From Palsa-506 sp963709075 (GTDB lineage Bacteria; Actinomycetota; Actinomycetes; Streptosporangiales; Streptosporangiaceae): a DNA stretch of 64,000 nucleotides. The notes beneath the pieces were generated by a model. The model was not told where the DNA came from, did no database searches, and was given only the letters and a program-made list of their open reading frames with translations. Both the position numbers and the translations under genes were made by a program. Shown here one piece after another: positions 9,040-18,997 of the stretch (positions are counted from its first letter, which is position 1; each line of letters starts with the position of its first letter). The stretch spans positions 1 to 64,000 of the forward strand of contig CAVPUY010000005.1 in NCBI GenBank assembly GCA_963709075.1. The letters run 5' to 3'.

Positions 9040-9573
9040 ATGATTAAGAATTCTGCATTACTCATAATCACGTTCGCCATGCTGACGTTCTGCCCTCTCG
9101 GCCGCGCCCAAGGTCAGGAGCCCACGATAGACTCCACTATCGCAGTAGTGAGGGCCAATATGCAGGCAGACCGCGCTGTTCTCATCACAACAGGCATGAA
9201 TTTCAGCGACAAAGATGGCGCGGCATTCTGGCCGATCTATCAGCAATACGATCACGAACGATCCATACTGGATGATCGTCGCGCTGTCGTCATAAAACAG
9301 TACACCCAGAAGTACCCAAAGCTGACCGACGCCGAGGCCAAAGCGATGGCAGACCAAATGTTGGACTGCGAATTTCGTCTGGCTGAGTTGAAGAAGAAGT
9401 ACTACAAGAAGTTCAACAGAGTGCTTCCGGCTCTCACCGTGACGAAGTTCTTTCAATTGGAGCACCGTGTGGATTTGATGATGGACATGCAAGTCGAATC
9501 CTCCCTTCCTCCTCTAACCCAAGCACAATACACGGCGCCGGAAAGTAGCGTGGCAGAACCGCCTCAGCAATGA
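9040..9573 (+). CDS. Secreted hypothetical protein, CpxP/LTXXQ-like helical type
   Basis: A 177-residue protein with a clear signal peptide (basic start, hydrophobic core to about residue 20, cleavage near GRAQGQ). The mature part is charged and helical: it contains FWPIYQQYDHERSILDDRR and a lysine-rich ELKKKYYKKFNRVLP stretch. This resembles small periplasmic helical sensors of the CpxP/LTXXQ type only in general build, and there is no certain family match. It overlaps or abuts the next gene's long frame but has its own stop at 9573. It and the next gene, 44 bases on, probably form one transcription unit of secreted proteins. Function unknown. Confidence 0.72.
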   Translation: MIKNSALLIITFAMLTFCPLGRAQGQEPTIDSTIAVVRANMQADRAVLITTGMNFSDKDGAAFWPIYQQYDHERSILDDRRAVVIKQYTQKYPKLTDAEAKAMADQMLDCEFRLAELKKKYYKKFNRVLPALTVTKFFQLEHRVDLMMDMQVESSLPPLTQAQYTAPESSVAEPPQQ

Positions 9574-9617
9574 GGCGGGCTGCTCATCGACCGCGATTCT
9601 CATCCAGGGAGCACTCG

Positions 9618-10310
9618 ATGTTCACCATCATGAAGCGGCTCGTGATCGTCGGCGCAATGCTACTGTCGGCAATCACGGTACTGGGGCAAACCCAGGTCCA
9701 CACAGAAACGCTCTCGGTGCAAGGCTACCAGGGGCAGACGACAGTCATTCGAAACCATGGGCGTGTGTTCGTGGACGTGCAGGACCTGGCGCGAATCACA
9801 AAAGGCTCTCTGAGCTTTGAGCAGGACCGAATCATTCTGACACTCGCTCCGAGCGACGCTTCGGACACGGCCAGCGACACCGCTACGAAGTCGGGATTTT
9901 CCCTCGCGTTCACGAGGACCGCGATCGAGGCGATGGCCTCGATACGAGAATGGGGCGGGATGCTGCAGGTGATTGTTCAAAATGGATATCCCGTGGGGAA
10001 GGCCATGGCAGGAAACACGATTCGCGCGTACCAGGGTCGAGCCGCCGACAGCGTCGCATTAGCCTCCGCCACTGCATCTACGGACGATGACCACCGCGGG
10101 CTCGAGTTGCTGAGGAATGAGTTCAACAATGTGCAGGGCTGGGCTGAGAGCTTTGTTGACGCTCGGAATTCGTTGAGCGCGGCCGACCTGTCGACATCGG
10201 AAAACCCGCTCAAGGATGATCAGGATGCCCAGAAGATCATCCATTGTGGTCAATTCCTGGCGCAGATGTTCGGCGGCGGTACCTTCCAGGATGATGCGAC
10301 GTGTCATTAG
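9618..10310 (+). CDS. Secreted hypothetical with copper-amine-oxidase-N/stalk-like segment
   Basis: A 230-residue exported protein. ATG 9618 is chosen because AGGGAG lies just upstream and a signal peptide follows directly (FTIMKRLVIVGAMLLSAITV). After cleavage near VLGQ comes a segment NHGRVFVDVQDLARITKG followed by SLSFEQDRIILTL, which resembles the copper amine oxidase N-terminal (stalk) domain found in many secreted Acidobacteriota proteins. The remainder is polar and unassigned. The stop codon overlaps the GTG start of glgX by ten bases. Confidence 0.68.
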   Translation: MFTIMKRLVIVGAMLLSAITVLGQTQVHTETLSVQGYQGQTTVIRNHGRVFVDVQDLARITKGSLSFEQDRIILTLAPSDASDTASDTATKSGFSLAFTRTAIEAMASIREWGGMLQVIVQNGYPVGKAMAGNTIRAYQGRAADSVALASATASTDDDHRGLELLRNEFNNVQGWAESFVDARNSLSAADLSTSENPLKDDQDAQKIIHCGQFLAQMFGGGTFQDDATCH

Positions 10311-12472
10311 CTTCTGAGCACGTGAAAAACACACTTCCCCAATCCATTGCGGTCGGCGACTTCGTATCTGACGCAGCGTCTGCCTCAGCAGCGTCACCTC
10401 ATCAACGTCGCAAGTGGGCGCACACTGAGGGGCTTCCATTGCCGCTGGGGGTTACCTGGATTGAGGAAGACCAGGCCTGCAATTTTTCGGTGTGTGCTGA
10501 ACATGCCGAGAGTGTGAACCTGTTTCTTTATTCCCCTGCCGATTTGACAAAGCCTGTTTTGACATTTCAGTTTGATCCTATCCGCAATAAGTCGGGACGG
10601 ATCTGGCACTGCCGGATCCCGCTCGATCAATTGTGCAATGCCCGATATTACGGTTACTCGGTTTCAGGGCAGGCCGGCGCTCTCCCCGGTTTCGATCAGG
10701 AAAAGGTTCTTCTCGATCCGTATGCGAAAGGAGTTCTGTTTCCGCCCGCATTTGACCGCACGCTGGCCATGGCACCGGGTCCGAATGCCGGAAGAGCGCC
10801 TCTGGGGGTTTTGCCCGGGCAACAAGTTGCTTTTGATTGGGCAGGAGATGTTTCACCTCGGCCCGAATCGGATGCGATCATTTATGAACTTCACGTCAAG
10901 GGATTTACGCGCCATCCCAATTCCGGCGTGCATCCATCCCGAGCCGGAACCTACACCGGCCTGATCGAAAAGATCCCATATCTCAAGGACCTTGGAATCA
11001 CCGTTGTCGAGCTGATGCCCGTCTTTCAGCGCGACCCTCACGAAAAAGACTATTGGGGCTACATGCCTTTGAACTTCTTCGCCGCTCACGCGGAGTATGG
11101 CGCCCATGGCGATGATGAGCACCATGTCGAATTCAAGAATATGGTCAAGGCCTTTCACGAAGCCAGAATCGCCGTAGTGCTCGACGTTGTGTACAACCAT
11201 ACGTGTGAAGGAGATCACCTCGGGCCAATCTACAGCCTCAAGGGTTTCGATGCGGGCGGTTATTACATGCTGTCACCCGACCCGACGAACCCGTATGCCA
11301 ATCACTCCGGCACCGGCAACACGTTGAATTTCGGTCAGCCGCACGTGCGCAAAATGGTTATGGACAGCCTGCGGTACTGGAAGAACGAGATGCACATCGA
11401 CGGTTTCCGCTTCGATCTGGCATCGGTTTTCAGCCGCAATGCCGATGGATCACTGAATTGGGGAGATGCTCCCATATTCAGCGAAATCGCCGCCGACCCG
11501 GAGTTGGGTCGATTGGCTTTGATCGCAGAACCTTGGGACGTGGGTTGTTACCAGCTCGGACGCGGATTTCCGGGCACGACCTGGCTGCAATGGAACGCGC
11601 GTTATCGCGACGATATCCGTCGTTTTGTGAGGGGCGACGCGGGGATGGTCCCGGACCTTATGCGTCGTATCTATGGCAGCGATGACTTGTTTCCGGACAG
11701 CCGCGAGCATGCCTATCATGCCTTCCAGACCGTCAACTATATCGATTGCCACGATGGCTTCACACTCTACGATCTCGTTTCTTATAACCACAAACACAAC
11801 TGGAAAAACGGTCATGACAATCAAGACGGTATGGACGCGAATTACAGTTGGAACTGCGGACACGAAGGAGACGGGAGCGCGCCAGCGGAGGTTCTGGCAC
11901 TTCGCCGGAAACAGGCTAAGAACTTCTTCTGCCTCCTCATGCTCTCGAACGGCATCCCAATGTTCCGGGCCGGGGACGAGTTCCTGAATACACAGTTCGG
12001 AAACAACAACCCGTATAACCAGGACAACGAAACCAGCTGGCTGGATTGGAGTCAGATCGAGACGAATCCGGACACATTCCGCTTCTTCAAAGGTATGATT
12101 GCGTTTCGGAAGTCGCATCCTTCTTTATGTCGTAGCAGGTTCTGGCGCGAAGACATTTCCTGGTACGGCGTGGGACCTACGGTCGATCTATCGCCAGATT
12201 CACGCAGCCTGGCTTTCTGCCTGCATGGCGCATCCCAAGGCGACGATGACATCTATGTAATGATCAACGCTTATTGGGAAGTACTATCGTTCCAAATCCA
12301 GGAGGGCTCACCTCAAGATTGGGTCAGAGTGGTGGACACTGACCTTCAAAGTCCCGCCGATTTCTCGTACCACGGCGTGCAACTGTCGGAGCCGACGTAT
12401 CAAGTAGCAGCCCGATCCATCGTTGTGTTGATCCGATCACATAAGAGACCGGATTCGTTGGCAACTCGCTGA
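10301..12472 (+). CDS. glgX: Glycogen debranching enzyme (isoamylase type)
   Basis: Hydrolyses alpha-1,6 branch points in glycogen limit dextrin. The 723 residues are normal for GlgX. An N-terminal CBM48 domain (about 45-160) is followed by a GH13 barrel with YELHVKGFTRHP, VLDVVYNHTCEGDHLGP, the nucleophile in GFRFDLASV (Asp372), the acid/base in LIAEPWD (Glu410) and the third acid in YIDCHDGFTLYDL (Asp485). A C-terminal beta domain closes the protein. The start is taken as GTG 10301, overlapping the upstream stop; the first 30 residues are not conserved, so a later start is possible. No other glycogen gene is in the window on this side of the junction. Confidence 0.95.
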   Translation: MSLASEHVKNTLPQSIAVGDFVSDAASASAASPHQRRKWAHTEGLPLPLGVTWIEEDQACNFSVCAEHAESVNLFLYSPADLTKPVLTFQFDPIRNKSGRIWHCRIPLDQLCNARYYGYSVSGQAGALPGFDQEKVLLDPYAKGVLFPPAFDRTLAMAPGPNAGRAPLGVLPGQQVAFDWAGDVSPRPESDAIIYELHVKGFTRHPNSGVHPSRAGTYTGLIEKIPYLKDLGITVVELMPVFQRDPHEKDYWGYMPLNFFAAHAEYGAHGDDEHHVEFKNMVKAFHEARIAVVLDVVYNHTCEGDHLGPIYSLKGFDAGGYYMLSPDPTNPYANHSGTGNTLNFGQPHVRKMVMDSLRYWKNEMHIDGFRFDLASVFSRNADGSLNWGDAPIFSEIAADPELGRLALIAEPWDVGCYQLGRGFPGTTWLQWNARYRDDIRRFVRGDAGMVPDLMRRIYGSDDLFPDSREHAYHAFQTVNYIDCHDGFTLYDLVSYNHKHNWKNGHDNQDGMDANYSWNCGHEGDGSAPAEVLALRRKQAKNFFCLLMLSNGIPMFRAGDEFLNTQFGNNNPYNQDNETSWLDWSQIETNPDTFRFFKGMIAFRKSHPSLCRSRFWREDISWYGVGPTVDLSPDSRSLAFCLHGASQGDDDIYVMINAYWEVLSFQIQEGSPQDWVRVVDTDLQSPADFSYHGVQLSEPTYQVAARSIVVLIRSHKRPDSLATR

Positions 12473-12582
12473 CGGATCTGAACCGCTGACAAGGGCTGCC
12501 CCTGGTGCTACATTAGGTCGCTAAGGACGGAGTAATGTTCAGCATTTCCCCTATCATTGTTTGACCGTCACGTGTGGCCACA

Positions 12583-15500
12583 ATGAGATTTGCTCTGGCG
12601 ATCGTTGCAACCGGCACCCTTGCATTGCTGCTAGGGCCTGATCCCGCTTTGGCGCTAGATCCATCACTGGATGTCAGCCAATACGCACACACGGCATGGA
12701 CAGCGCGGGACGGCTTCTCCGTGGGCGCCATCTTCGCGATGGCACAAACGCCCGATGGCTACCTGTGGCTCGGCAGCGAATTCGGCTTGTATCGCTTCGA
12801 TGGGGTTAAGCCTGTTATTTGGCAACCACCTAGAGGGCAGCAACTCCCCAATAAGCCATATGCTCTGCTGGTGACGCGCGATGGGACTCTTTGGATTGGC
12901 ACCTTTGAAGGCCTTGTGAGCTGGAGCGGCGGAAAGCTGACCTATTACCCGGAAATTGGCAAAGCGTTTGTGACATCTCTACTCGAAGACCACGAGGGAG
13001 CGGTGTGGGTGGGCACGTACGGCAGTAGAGATCTACCAGCGCGGCTGTGCGCGATACGAACCGGTAGCGTACAGTGCAAGGGAAAGGATGGCTCCTTCGG
13101 CTCATTTGTTTGGAGTTTGGGTGAGGACAGCTCGGGCACTCTCTGGGCTGGCGCCGACACCGGAGTTTGGCGATTGAGACCGGATACTGCTCAACGTTAC
13201 CCAACGCCGGGACTCCGAGTTGGCGACTTGCTAAAGTCCGACGACGGCCGAATGTTGATTGGAATCAGCGGTGCCGGACTCAAGCGAGCGGCTGCGGACA
13301 AGCTCGAACCCTATCCTATTTACAGGGGGATGAACCGGAATGCGTTGCTTCCAGACCGCGAGGTCGATTCGAACAAGCTGTTGCGGGACCGTGACGGGGG
13401 TCTCTGGATTGGAACCCACCAACGGGGGCTAATCCATATACATAACGGCAGGACAGACGTATTTAGCAAATCCGACGGACTTTCGGGCGACATCAGCTGC
13501 AGTCTCTTTGAGGATCGTGAAGGCAATGTCTGGTTCGCCAGCTCGCGGGGACTGGACCGGTTTCGAGAGCTCCCCGTTGCGACGATTTCTACGAAGCAGG
13601 GCTTGTCCAGCGGCTATCTTTCTTCATTGGTCGCAGGTGCAGACGGAAGCGTTTGGATCGGGACTCACGATGGTTTGAATAGGTCGAAGAACGGACAAAC
13701 CACGATTTTCCGCAAGGCGAATGGGCTGCCGGACGATTTTGTCAATTCTCTCTTCATGGACAACCGCGGGCGTGTCTGGGCCTCGTTCTCAGAGCACAGA
13801 CTCTTATACTTCAAGGACGGCAGATTTGTGAGCGTAGCTGGCGTGCCCAGCGAAGAAGTGTATTGCATTGCCGGGGATGACAAAGACAATCTATGGCTCT
13901 CTGGGAACAAAGGCCTCTCGCATATGCGGGATGGGCATTTGGTCGAGAATTTTCCCTGGTCGGCCATGGGGCGTTCCCAACAAGCTAAGATTTTAGCCTC
14001 AGATCAAGGCGGAGTGTGGCTTGCCTTCTGGACCGAGGGCGGCGTCCTGTATTTTAAGGACGGTCAGGTCCGCGCCTCTTTCACTACCGCTAATGGGCTG
14101 GGAAAGGGGCATGTGGCGGGTATCCGGCTCGATCAAAATGGTGCGCTGTGGGCGGCAACACAGGAGGGTGGGCTCAGCCGCATCAAAGATGGCCGCGTCG
14201 CCACACTCACAACAAACAATGGTTTACCGTGTGACACGATCCACTGGTCCATTGAAGACGACGATCATTCCCTCTGGTTAAACACGGCCTGCGGCCTGGT
14301 GCGCATCTCGCCGAAGGAACTGGATGCGTGGATCGCCGACCCGAAGCATAAGGTTGAAACGACATTGTGGGATGCTGCTGACGGGGTTGGGCTCGCCTCC
14401 GCTTCGCCTGCTTACTTCAATCCTCCCGTCGCAAAGTCAACCGACGGCAAATTATGGTTCTTGGGGGGAGAGGGTGCCTCAGTCGTCGATCCCCATCATC
14501 TTGCCTTCAACAAAATCCCACCCCCCGTTCACATCGAGCGGATCATCGCGGACCACACGTCGTACTGGCAAAACTTGCCCGACCAGGCAGTGTCCCACTT
14601 GCGTCTGCCGGCACGCGTGCGTGATCTCACGATCGACTATAGTGCGCTGAGCCTCGCCGCGCCGGAAAAGATTCACTTCAAGTACAAGCTCGAAGGGCAG
14701 GACAGCAACTGGCGAGAGGTGATCAACGACCGCGAAGTGCAATACTCAAACCTGCGTCCCGGGCCCTACCGGTTTCGTGTAGTCGCGGCTAACAACAGCG
14801 GCGTGTGGAACGAGCAGGGGGACGCGCTGGAGTTCTCTGTTTTGCCGGCGTACTACCAGACGAACTGGTTTCGCGCGTTATGTGCGGCCGCTTTCATGGC
14901 GTTGTTGTGGGCGGCCTACCAATACCGCATCCGGCGCTTGCAGCATGACTTTGAAATGACGCTGGAGGCGCGGATCGGCGAGAGAACAAGAATCGCTCGC
15001 GACCTGCACGACACTATGCTGCAGAGCTTCCATGGATTACTGCTCCGGTTCCAAACGGTTTCCATACTGCTGCCGGAGCGCCCGATTGAGGCAAAGGAGA
15101 AACTGGACAGTGCGATCGAGCAGGCTGCCGGCGCGATCACGGAAGGGCGGGATGCGGTGCAAGGACTGCGCGCTTCCACAGTCGAACGCAATGATCTCGC
15201 ACGCGCGATAAGCACTCTCGGAGAGGAACTCCAGACCGACTCGACCGACCGCCAGCCTGTGACATTCCGCGTGGCGGTTGAGGGCCAGCCCAGAGAGCTC
15301 CACCCCATTCTCCGTGACGAGATCTACAAAATAGCTGCCGAGGCGCTGCGCAACGCCTTCCATCACGCCCAGGCGAAGCAGCTAGAAGTTGAAATCCGCT
15401 ATGACGATGAATTCCGATTACGCGTGCGCGACAACGGAAAGGGCATGGATGCGGCGGTTCTCTCCAGCGACGGTCTCGAGGGACACTATGGTTTGCGCGG

Positions 15501-15684
15501 GATGAGGGAGCGCGCCAAGCTGGTTGGCGGAGAGTTGGCGATCTGGAGCAAAGTGGACTCCGGTACGGAGGTTGAACTGATCATTCCTGCATCGAAGGCA
15601 TATAGTAAATCTGCCCGGCGCTTCTGGTCGTTTTCGAGGTTTTCCAAGAAATACACGGATGTGAAGGAGAGGATCGAGTCGTGA
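12583..15684 (+). CDS. Periplasmic-propeller sensor histidine kinase (Reg_prop, Y_Y_Y, HisKA_3)
   Basis: Membrane sensor of a NarL-type two-component system. A signal peptide (about residues 1-25) leads to a beta-propeller sensor of repeated two-component-regulator blades, each with a D-G-x-(L/V)-W-(I/V/L)-G pattern such as DGYLWLGSEFGLYRFDGV, DGTLWIGT and DGGLWIGTHQRG. A Y_Y_Y domain follows (about 670-740), then one membrane helix ALCAAAFMALLWAAYQY, a HisKA_3 dimerisation box ARDLHDTMLQSFHG with the phospho-acceptor at His809, and a HATPase with NGKGMD and GLRGMRERA. ATG 12583 is preferred to the GTG three codons earlier. No response regulator is in view; a tandem paralogue follows directly. 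Ligand unknown, although this architecture in Acidobacteriota and Bacteroidota often senses carbohydrates. Confidence 0.92.
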   Translation: MRFALAIVATGTLALLLGPDPALALDPSLDVSQYAHTAWTARDGFSVGAIFAMAQTPDGYLWLGSEFGLYRFDGVKPVIWQPPRGQQLPNKPYALLVTRDGTLWIGTFEGLVSWSGGKLTYYPEIGKAFVTSLLEDHEGAVWVGTYGSRDLPARLCAIRTGSVQCKGKDGSFGSFVWSLGEDSSGTLWAGADTGVWRLRPDTAQRYPTPGLRVGDLLKSDDGRMLIGISGAGLKRAAADKLEPYPIYRGMNRNALLPDREVDSNKLLRDRDGGLWIGTHQRGLIHIHNGRTDVFSKSDGLSGDISCSLFEDREGNVWFASSRGLDRFRELPVATISTKQGLSSGYLSSLVAGADGSVWIGTHDGLNRSKNGQTTIFRKANGLPDDFVNSLFMDNRGRVWASFSEHRLLYFKDGRFVSVAGVPSEEVYCIAGDDKDNLWLSGNKGLSHMRDGHLVENFPWSAMGRSQQAKILASDQGGVWLAFWTEGGVLYFKDGQVRASFTTANGLGKGHVAGIRLDQNGALWAATQEGGLSRIKDGRVATLTTNNGLPCDTIHWSIEDDDHSLWLNTACGLVRISPKELDAWIADPKHKVETTLWDAADGVGLASASPAYFNPPVAKSTDGKLWFLGGEGASVVDPHHLAFNKIPPPVHIERIIADHTSYWQNLPDQAVSHLRLPARVRDLTIDYSALSLAAPEKIHFKYKLEGQDSNWREVINDREVQYSNLRPGPYRFRVVAANNSGVWNEQGDALEFSVLPAYYQTNWFRALCAAAFMALLWAAYQYRIRRLQHDFEMTLEARIGERTRIARDLHDTMLQSFHGLLLRFQTVSILLPERPIEAKEKLDSAIEQAAGAITEGRDAVQGLRASTVERNDLARAISTLGEELQTDSTDRQPVTFRVAVEGQPRELHPILRDEIYKIAAEALRNAFHHAQAKQLEVEIRYDDEFRLRVRDNGKGMDAAVLSSDGLEGHYGLRGMRERAKLVGGELAIWSKVDSGTEVELIIPASKAYSKSARRFWSFSRFSKKYTDVKERIES

Positions 15685-15754
15685 GTTCTGGCCCGGGTTG
15701 ACGCAATTCGAACAACTCACTTCTCGATGCTGTTCGGGTGCCAAGGGTAAGAAG

Positions 15755-18511
15755 ATGACTTTTTGCCGACCGCTTCTGAAGAGCTTGGGATGGCCGCGAG
15801 CGGCTGCCGCGGCCACGTTGGCGTCTTGCCTCGCCCTCTTGATGTTGCTGGCTGCCCCGGTTCACGCTCTGGATCCCAACAAACGTCTCACCCAGTACAT
15901 CCACACTGCTTGGAGAACGCAGGATGGCTCTCTGCCAGCGGGGATGTATCACATTACACAAACGTCGGATGGCTTCCTCTGGTTCTTGTCACTTCCCACC
16001 GATATCTATAGGTTTGACGGCGTCCGGTTTCTGCCCTGGCGTTTACCTGCCGGTGTACCGATCGATAGATCAATGAACATCTTTGCCGACCACGCGGGTG
16101 GGCTCTGGGTACTAGGACCGCGTGACATCATTCGACTGAAAGGCGCCGCTGTGAGTTCTCACTTCCAGCTGGAAGGGGGAATGTTTCAAAGCGTCAGTGA
16201 GGCGCCGGACGGATCTTTATGGGTACTGGGAGGCAACTCGGATGCGCCGCTTTGCCATGTTACTGACGCAGTCAAGTGCTTCGGAAAAGAAGACGGAATA
16301 CCGATTTCCGACCTGCAGTCTGTTCTGGCGGACGGTAACGGCGGTTTTTGGCTGGGAGGGCAGGCGGGAGGCCTTGTCCACTGGCATGCCGGCACTTCGG
16401 AAAAGTACAACGTAGGTAACCAGGTCTTTAGCTTAGCGCGTGGTCCCGATGGATCTCTATGGCTGGGCATATCGGGAGAGGGTCCAGGGAAAGGACTTCA
16501 ACAATTGAAGGACGGTGCTGTGAAACCTTTCGTGACCCCCACGTTCAACGGAAGTAGCTTCGATATTGGCACTCTGATGTTCGACCATGACGGCAATCTT
16601 TGGGTCGGAACAGTAGCAAAAGGGCTTTTTCGTATCCATGGAAATGCGGTAGAGCACTACGACCATACCAATGGCCTGTCCGGCGATTCTGTGTATGCTC
16701 TTTTTGAAGACCGCGAGGGGATCGTTTGGGCTGGAACTACAAGCGGAGTCGACAGATTTCGCGATCCGCCAGTCGTCACCTTCTCGCAGGTGGAAGGATT
16801 GGGGGAGGATTTACCAGCGGGCATCCTGGCCAGCAGAGATGGCACGATATGGGTAGCAAACGCCGGATCGCTCGATCACATTGTTAACGGGAGCGTCTCA
16901 TCCGTTCGCGCAGGGAAGGGTCTTCCGGGTGACCAGGTGACCCGATTACTGGAAGACCGGGCCGGCAACCTATGGGTGGGAGTGGACGACAATCTGTATT
17001 TGTTCAAGAACGGGCAATTCCGGCGCCTCCCCGAACCGAATCATCAGCCGCTTGGCATGGTGATTGGGTTGATCGAGGACATCGACGGGAATATCTGGGC
17101 AGAGTGTCGAGGCAAACCCCAAAAGCTTATTCGCATCCGCGATTTCCAGGTGCGTGAGGTGTTTCCTGCGCCGCAGGTTCCGCCTGCATGGATGCTGGCT
17201 CCAGATCCAAATGGGGGAATTTGGATAGCGACTCGAAAAGGAGACCTCGTACAGTTCCGCGAAGGTGTCCAGCGAAAATTCCCGCTGAACCCGAATGCTA
17301 AGAATCCTGCGCCCCGAGAGATCCGGGCACAACCGGACAGCTCTGTCCTTGCTGCTTTCGACGAGGGACTGGTGGGGTTCCGCGAAGGCAAGGTGCAGCG
17401 GATGACGACGAAAAACGGGCTGCCCTGCGACTTCGTCATCTCCTTTATTCAGGATAAAGAGAAACGGTGGTGGCTCTACACGCGTTGCGGCATCGTCGAA
17501 TTCTCAGATTCTGAGCTCCAGCGATGGTGGACCAACCCTGACGCGATTGTTCAGAACCACGTCTATGACACATTCGACGGAGCTCAGCCCAACATCCCTG
17601 CCTTTAACCCAGCGGATTGCTCCCCGGATGGGCGCGTGTGGTTTACCAGCGGCGTTGTCGTGCAGATGGTGGACCCATCCCGGCTCTCGCCAAAAGCGTT
17701 CCCGGCGCAGACCTACATCGAATCGCTCGTTGCCGATCGAAAGGAGTTCGAAGCAACGCCCAACCTTAAGGTTCCGCCGAATCCAAGGGACTTGCAGATT
17801 GATTACACCTCTCCCACCTTTGCAGTTCCGCAGAAGGTAAAGTTCCGTTACCGCCTCGAAGGCTATGACCGCGATTGGCACGAGGCCGGTACCCGCCGGC
17901 AGGCTTTCTACACGGACTTGCCGCCTCGCAAATATTCCTTTCAGGCAGTCGCATGCAATGGTGACGGCGTTTGCAACGATACTCCAGCCACGCTTGAATT
18001 CTCCGTCGCCCCGGCGTACTACCAGACGTACTGGTTTCGCGTCTTCTGTGCGTTTCTGTTTTTTGCGCTGCTGTGGGCCGCTTACCAGTGGCGTCTCCGG
18101 CAATTGCAAAATCAGTTCGAGATGACATTGGACGCCCGCGTCGGCGAGAGAACACGAATTGCCCGGGATCTGCACGATACTCTGCTACAGAGCTTCCACG
18201 GATTGCTGCTTCGATTCCAAACGGTTTCTGTACTCTTACCAGAACGCCCGATCGAGGCGAAGGAGAAACTGGACAGTGCGATCGATCAAGCTGCCGGCGC
18301 GATCACGGAGGGACGGGATGCTGTGCAAGGACTGCGCGCTTCCACAGTTGAGCGGAATGATCTCGCGCTAGCTATAAGTACCCTCGGAGAGGAACTCGAA
18401 AACGACTCCAGCAATCATCGCCCCGCAGTGTTCCGCGTGTCGGTTGAGGGCGAACCGAGAGAGCTCCATCCCATCCTCCGCGACGAGATCTACAAAATTG
18501 CTGCCGAGGCG
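15755..18511 (+). CDS. Second periplasmic-propeller sensor histidine kinase, 3' end lost at contig junction
   Basis: Tandem paralogue of the preceding kinase: signal peptide (residues about 16-35), propeller blades such as DGSLWLGISGEG and DGNLWVGTVAKGLF, a Y_Y_Y domain, one membrane helix FCAFLFFALLWAAYQW, and HisKA_3 box ARDLHDTLLQSFHG with His807. The two genes are close to identical from the membrane helix onward but clearly diverged in the sensor, suggesting recent duplication or gene conversion of the kinase half. Alignment to the paralogue holds up to EIYKIAAEA and then stops at base 18,511; the whole ATP-binding domain is missing. The open frame runs on to 19105 but encodes unrelated GC-rich sequence. 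The loss is best explained by the chimeric join, not by natural truncation. ATG 15755 is preferred because the signal peptide follows it. Confidence 0.85.
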
Positions 18512-18512
18512 A
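18511..18512. other. Probable assembly chimera junction between two genomes
   Basis: Left of this point the sequence matches the paralogous kinase at 15340-15345 codon for codon. Right of it, read on the - strand, it is the start of an actinobacterial ABC-F gene. Base composition, codon use, frameshift density and gene content all change here. Confidence 0.88.
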
Positions 18513-18606
18513 GGCCGATCTTATCGCCGGCCGCTACCTGGAAGCTCGCGGCTTCCAGCAGCAGCCTTGCGCCCGCGCGCAACTCCAGCGCGCTCGCGGA
18601 AATCAT
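18512..18606 (-). CDS. ABC-F family ATPase, N-terminal stub cut by the junction
   Basis: From ATG 18606 reading leftward the product begins MISASALELRAGARLLLEAA and continues SFQVAAGDKIGL, the standard N-terminus of actinobacterial ABC-F proteins, which continue GLVGRNGAGKTT. Here the match ends after about 32 codons, immediately before the Walker A motif, where the kinase sequence begins. ABC-F proteins act on the ribosome E-site rather than as transporters. The stub is too short to show which subfamily it belongs to. It is the strongest single proof of the join, because a gene start and a gene end from different phyla meet head-on here. Confidence 0.75.
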
Positions 18607-18997
18607 GGACAACCACTCCCATAACCGAACAAAAGGGATCTCAGCTGACGTGCATCACCCCGGGCGCCGGGGCGGCCTGTCACGACAAGAGCGGTTGCAT
18701 GTCCCCAGTTTATCCGAGGCCACGGCCAGGGCCGCAAAGCATTTCCCGCGGGGCGCCGACGCGGGCGGGTGCGCGGGGAGCTGGCGCGGGCGGATGCGCG
18801 GATGCGCCGGCGCTGGCGCGGACGGGTGCGCAGTGCGCCGGCACGGGCGGATGCGCGGGTGCGCCGGCACGGGCGGATGCGCGGGTGCGCCGGCGCTGGC
18901 GCGGGCGGGTGCGCAGTGCGCGGCACGGGCGGATGCGCGGATGCGCGGGTGCGCCGGCGGGCCGCCGGCGCACCGGGCGCGGCTGGTTCCGGGCGGG
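18607..18997. other. Intergenic stretch between ABC-F stub and acVLRF1 gene
   Basis: About 160 bases of ordinary GC-rich spacer upstream of the ABC-F stub, where its promoter should lie, followed by a repeat array listed separately. No coding frame can be supported; the + strand open frame here is a run-through of the chimeric kinase. Confidence 0.5.
18768..18985. repeat. GC-rich imperfect tandem repeat array
   Basis: Repeats built from GGCACGGGCGGATGCGC and GGGTGCGCC modules. Two exact adjacent 26-base copies are at 18840-18865 and 18866-18891, with degenerate copies on both sides. The array ends at the 3' end of the acVLRF1 gene and could form strong hairpins. Confidence 0.8.
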
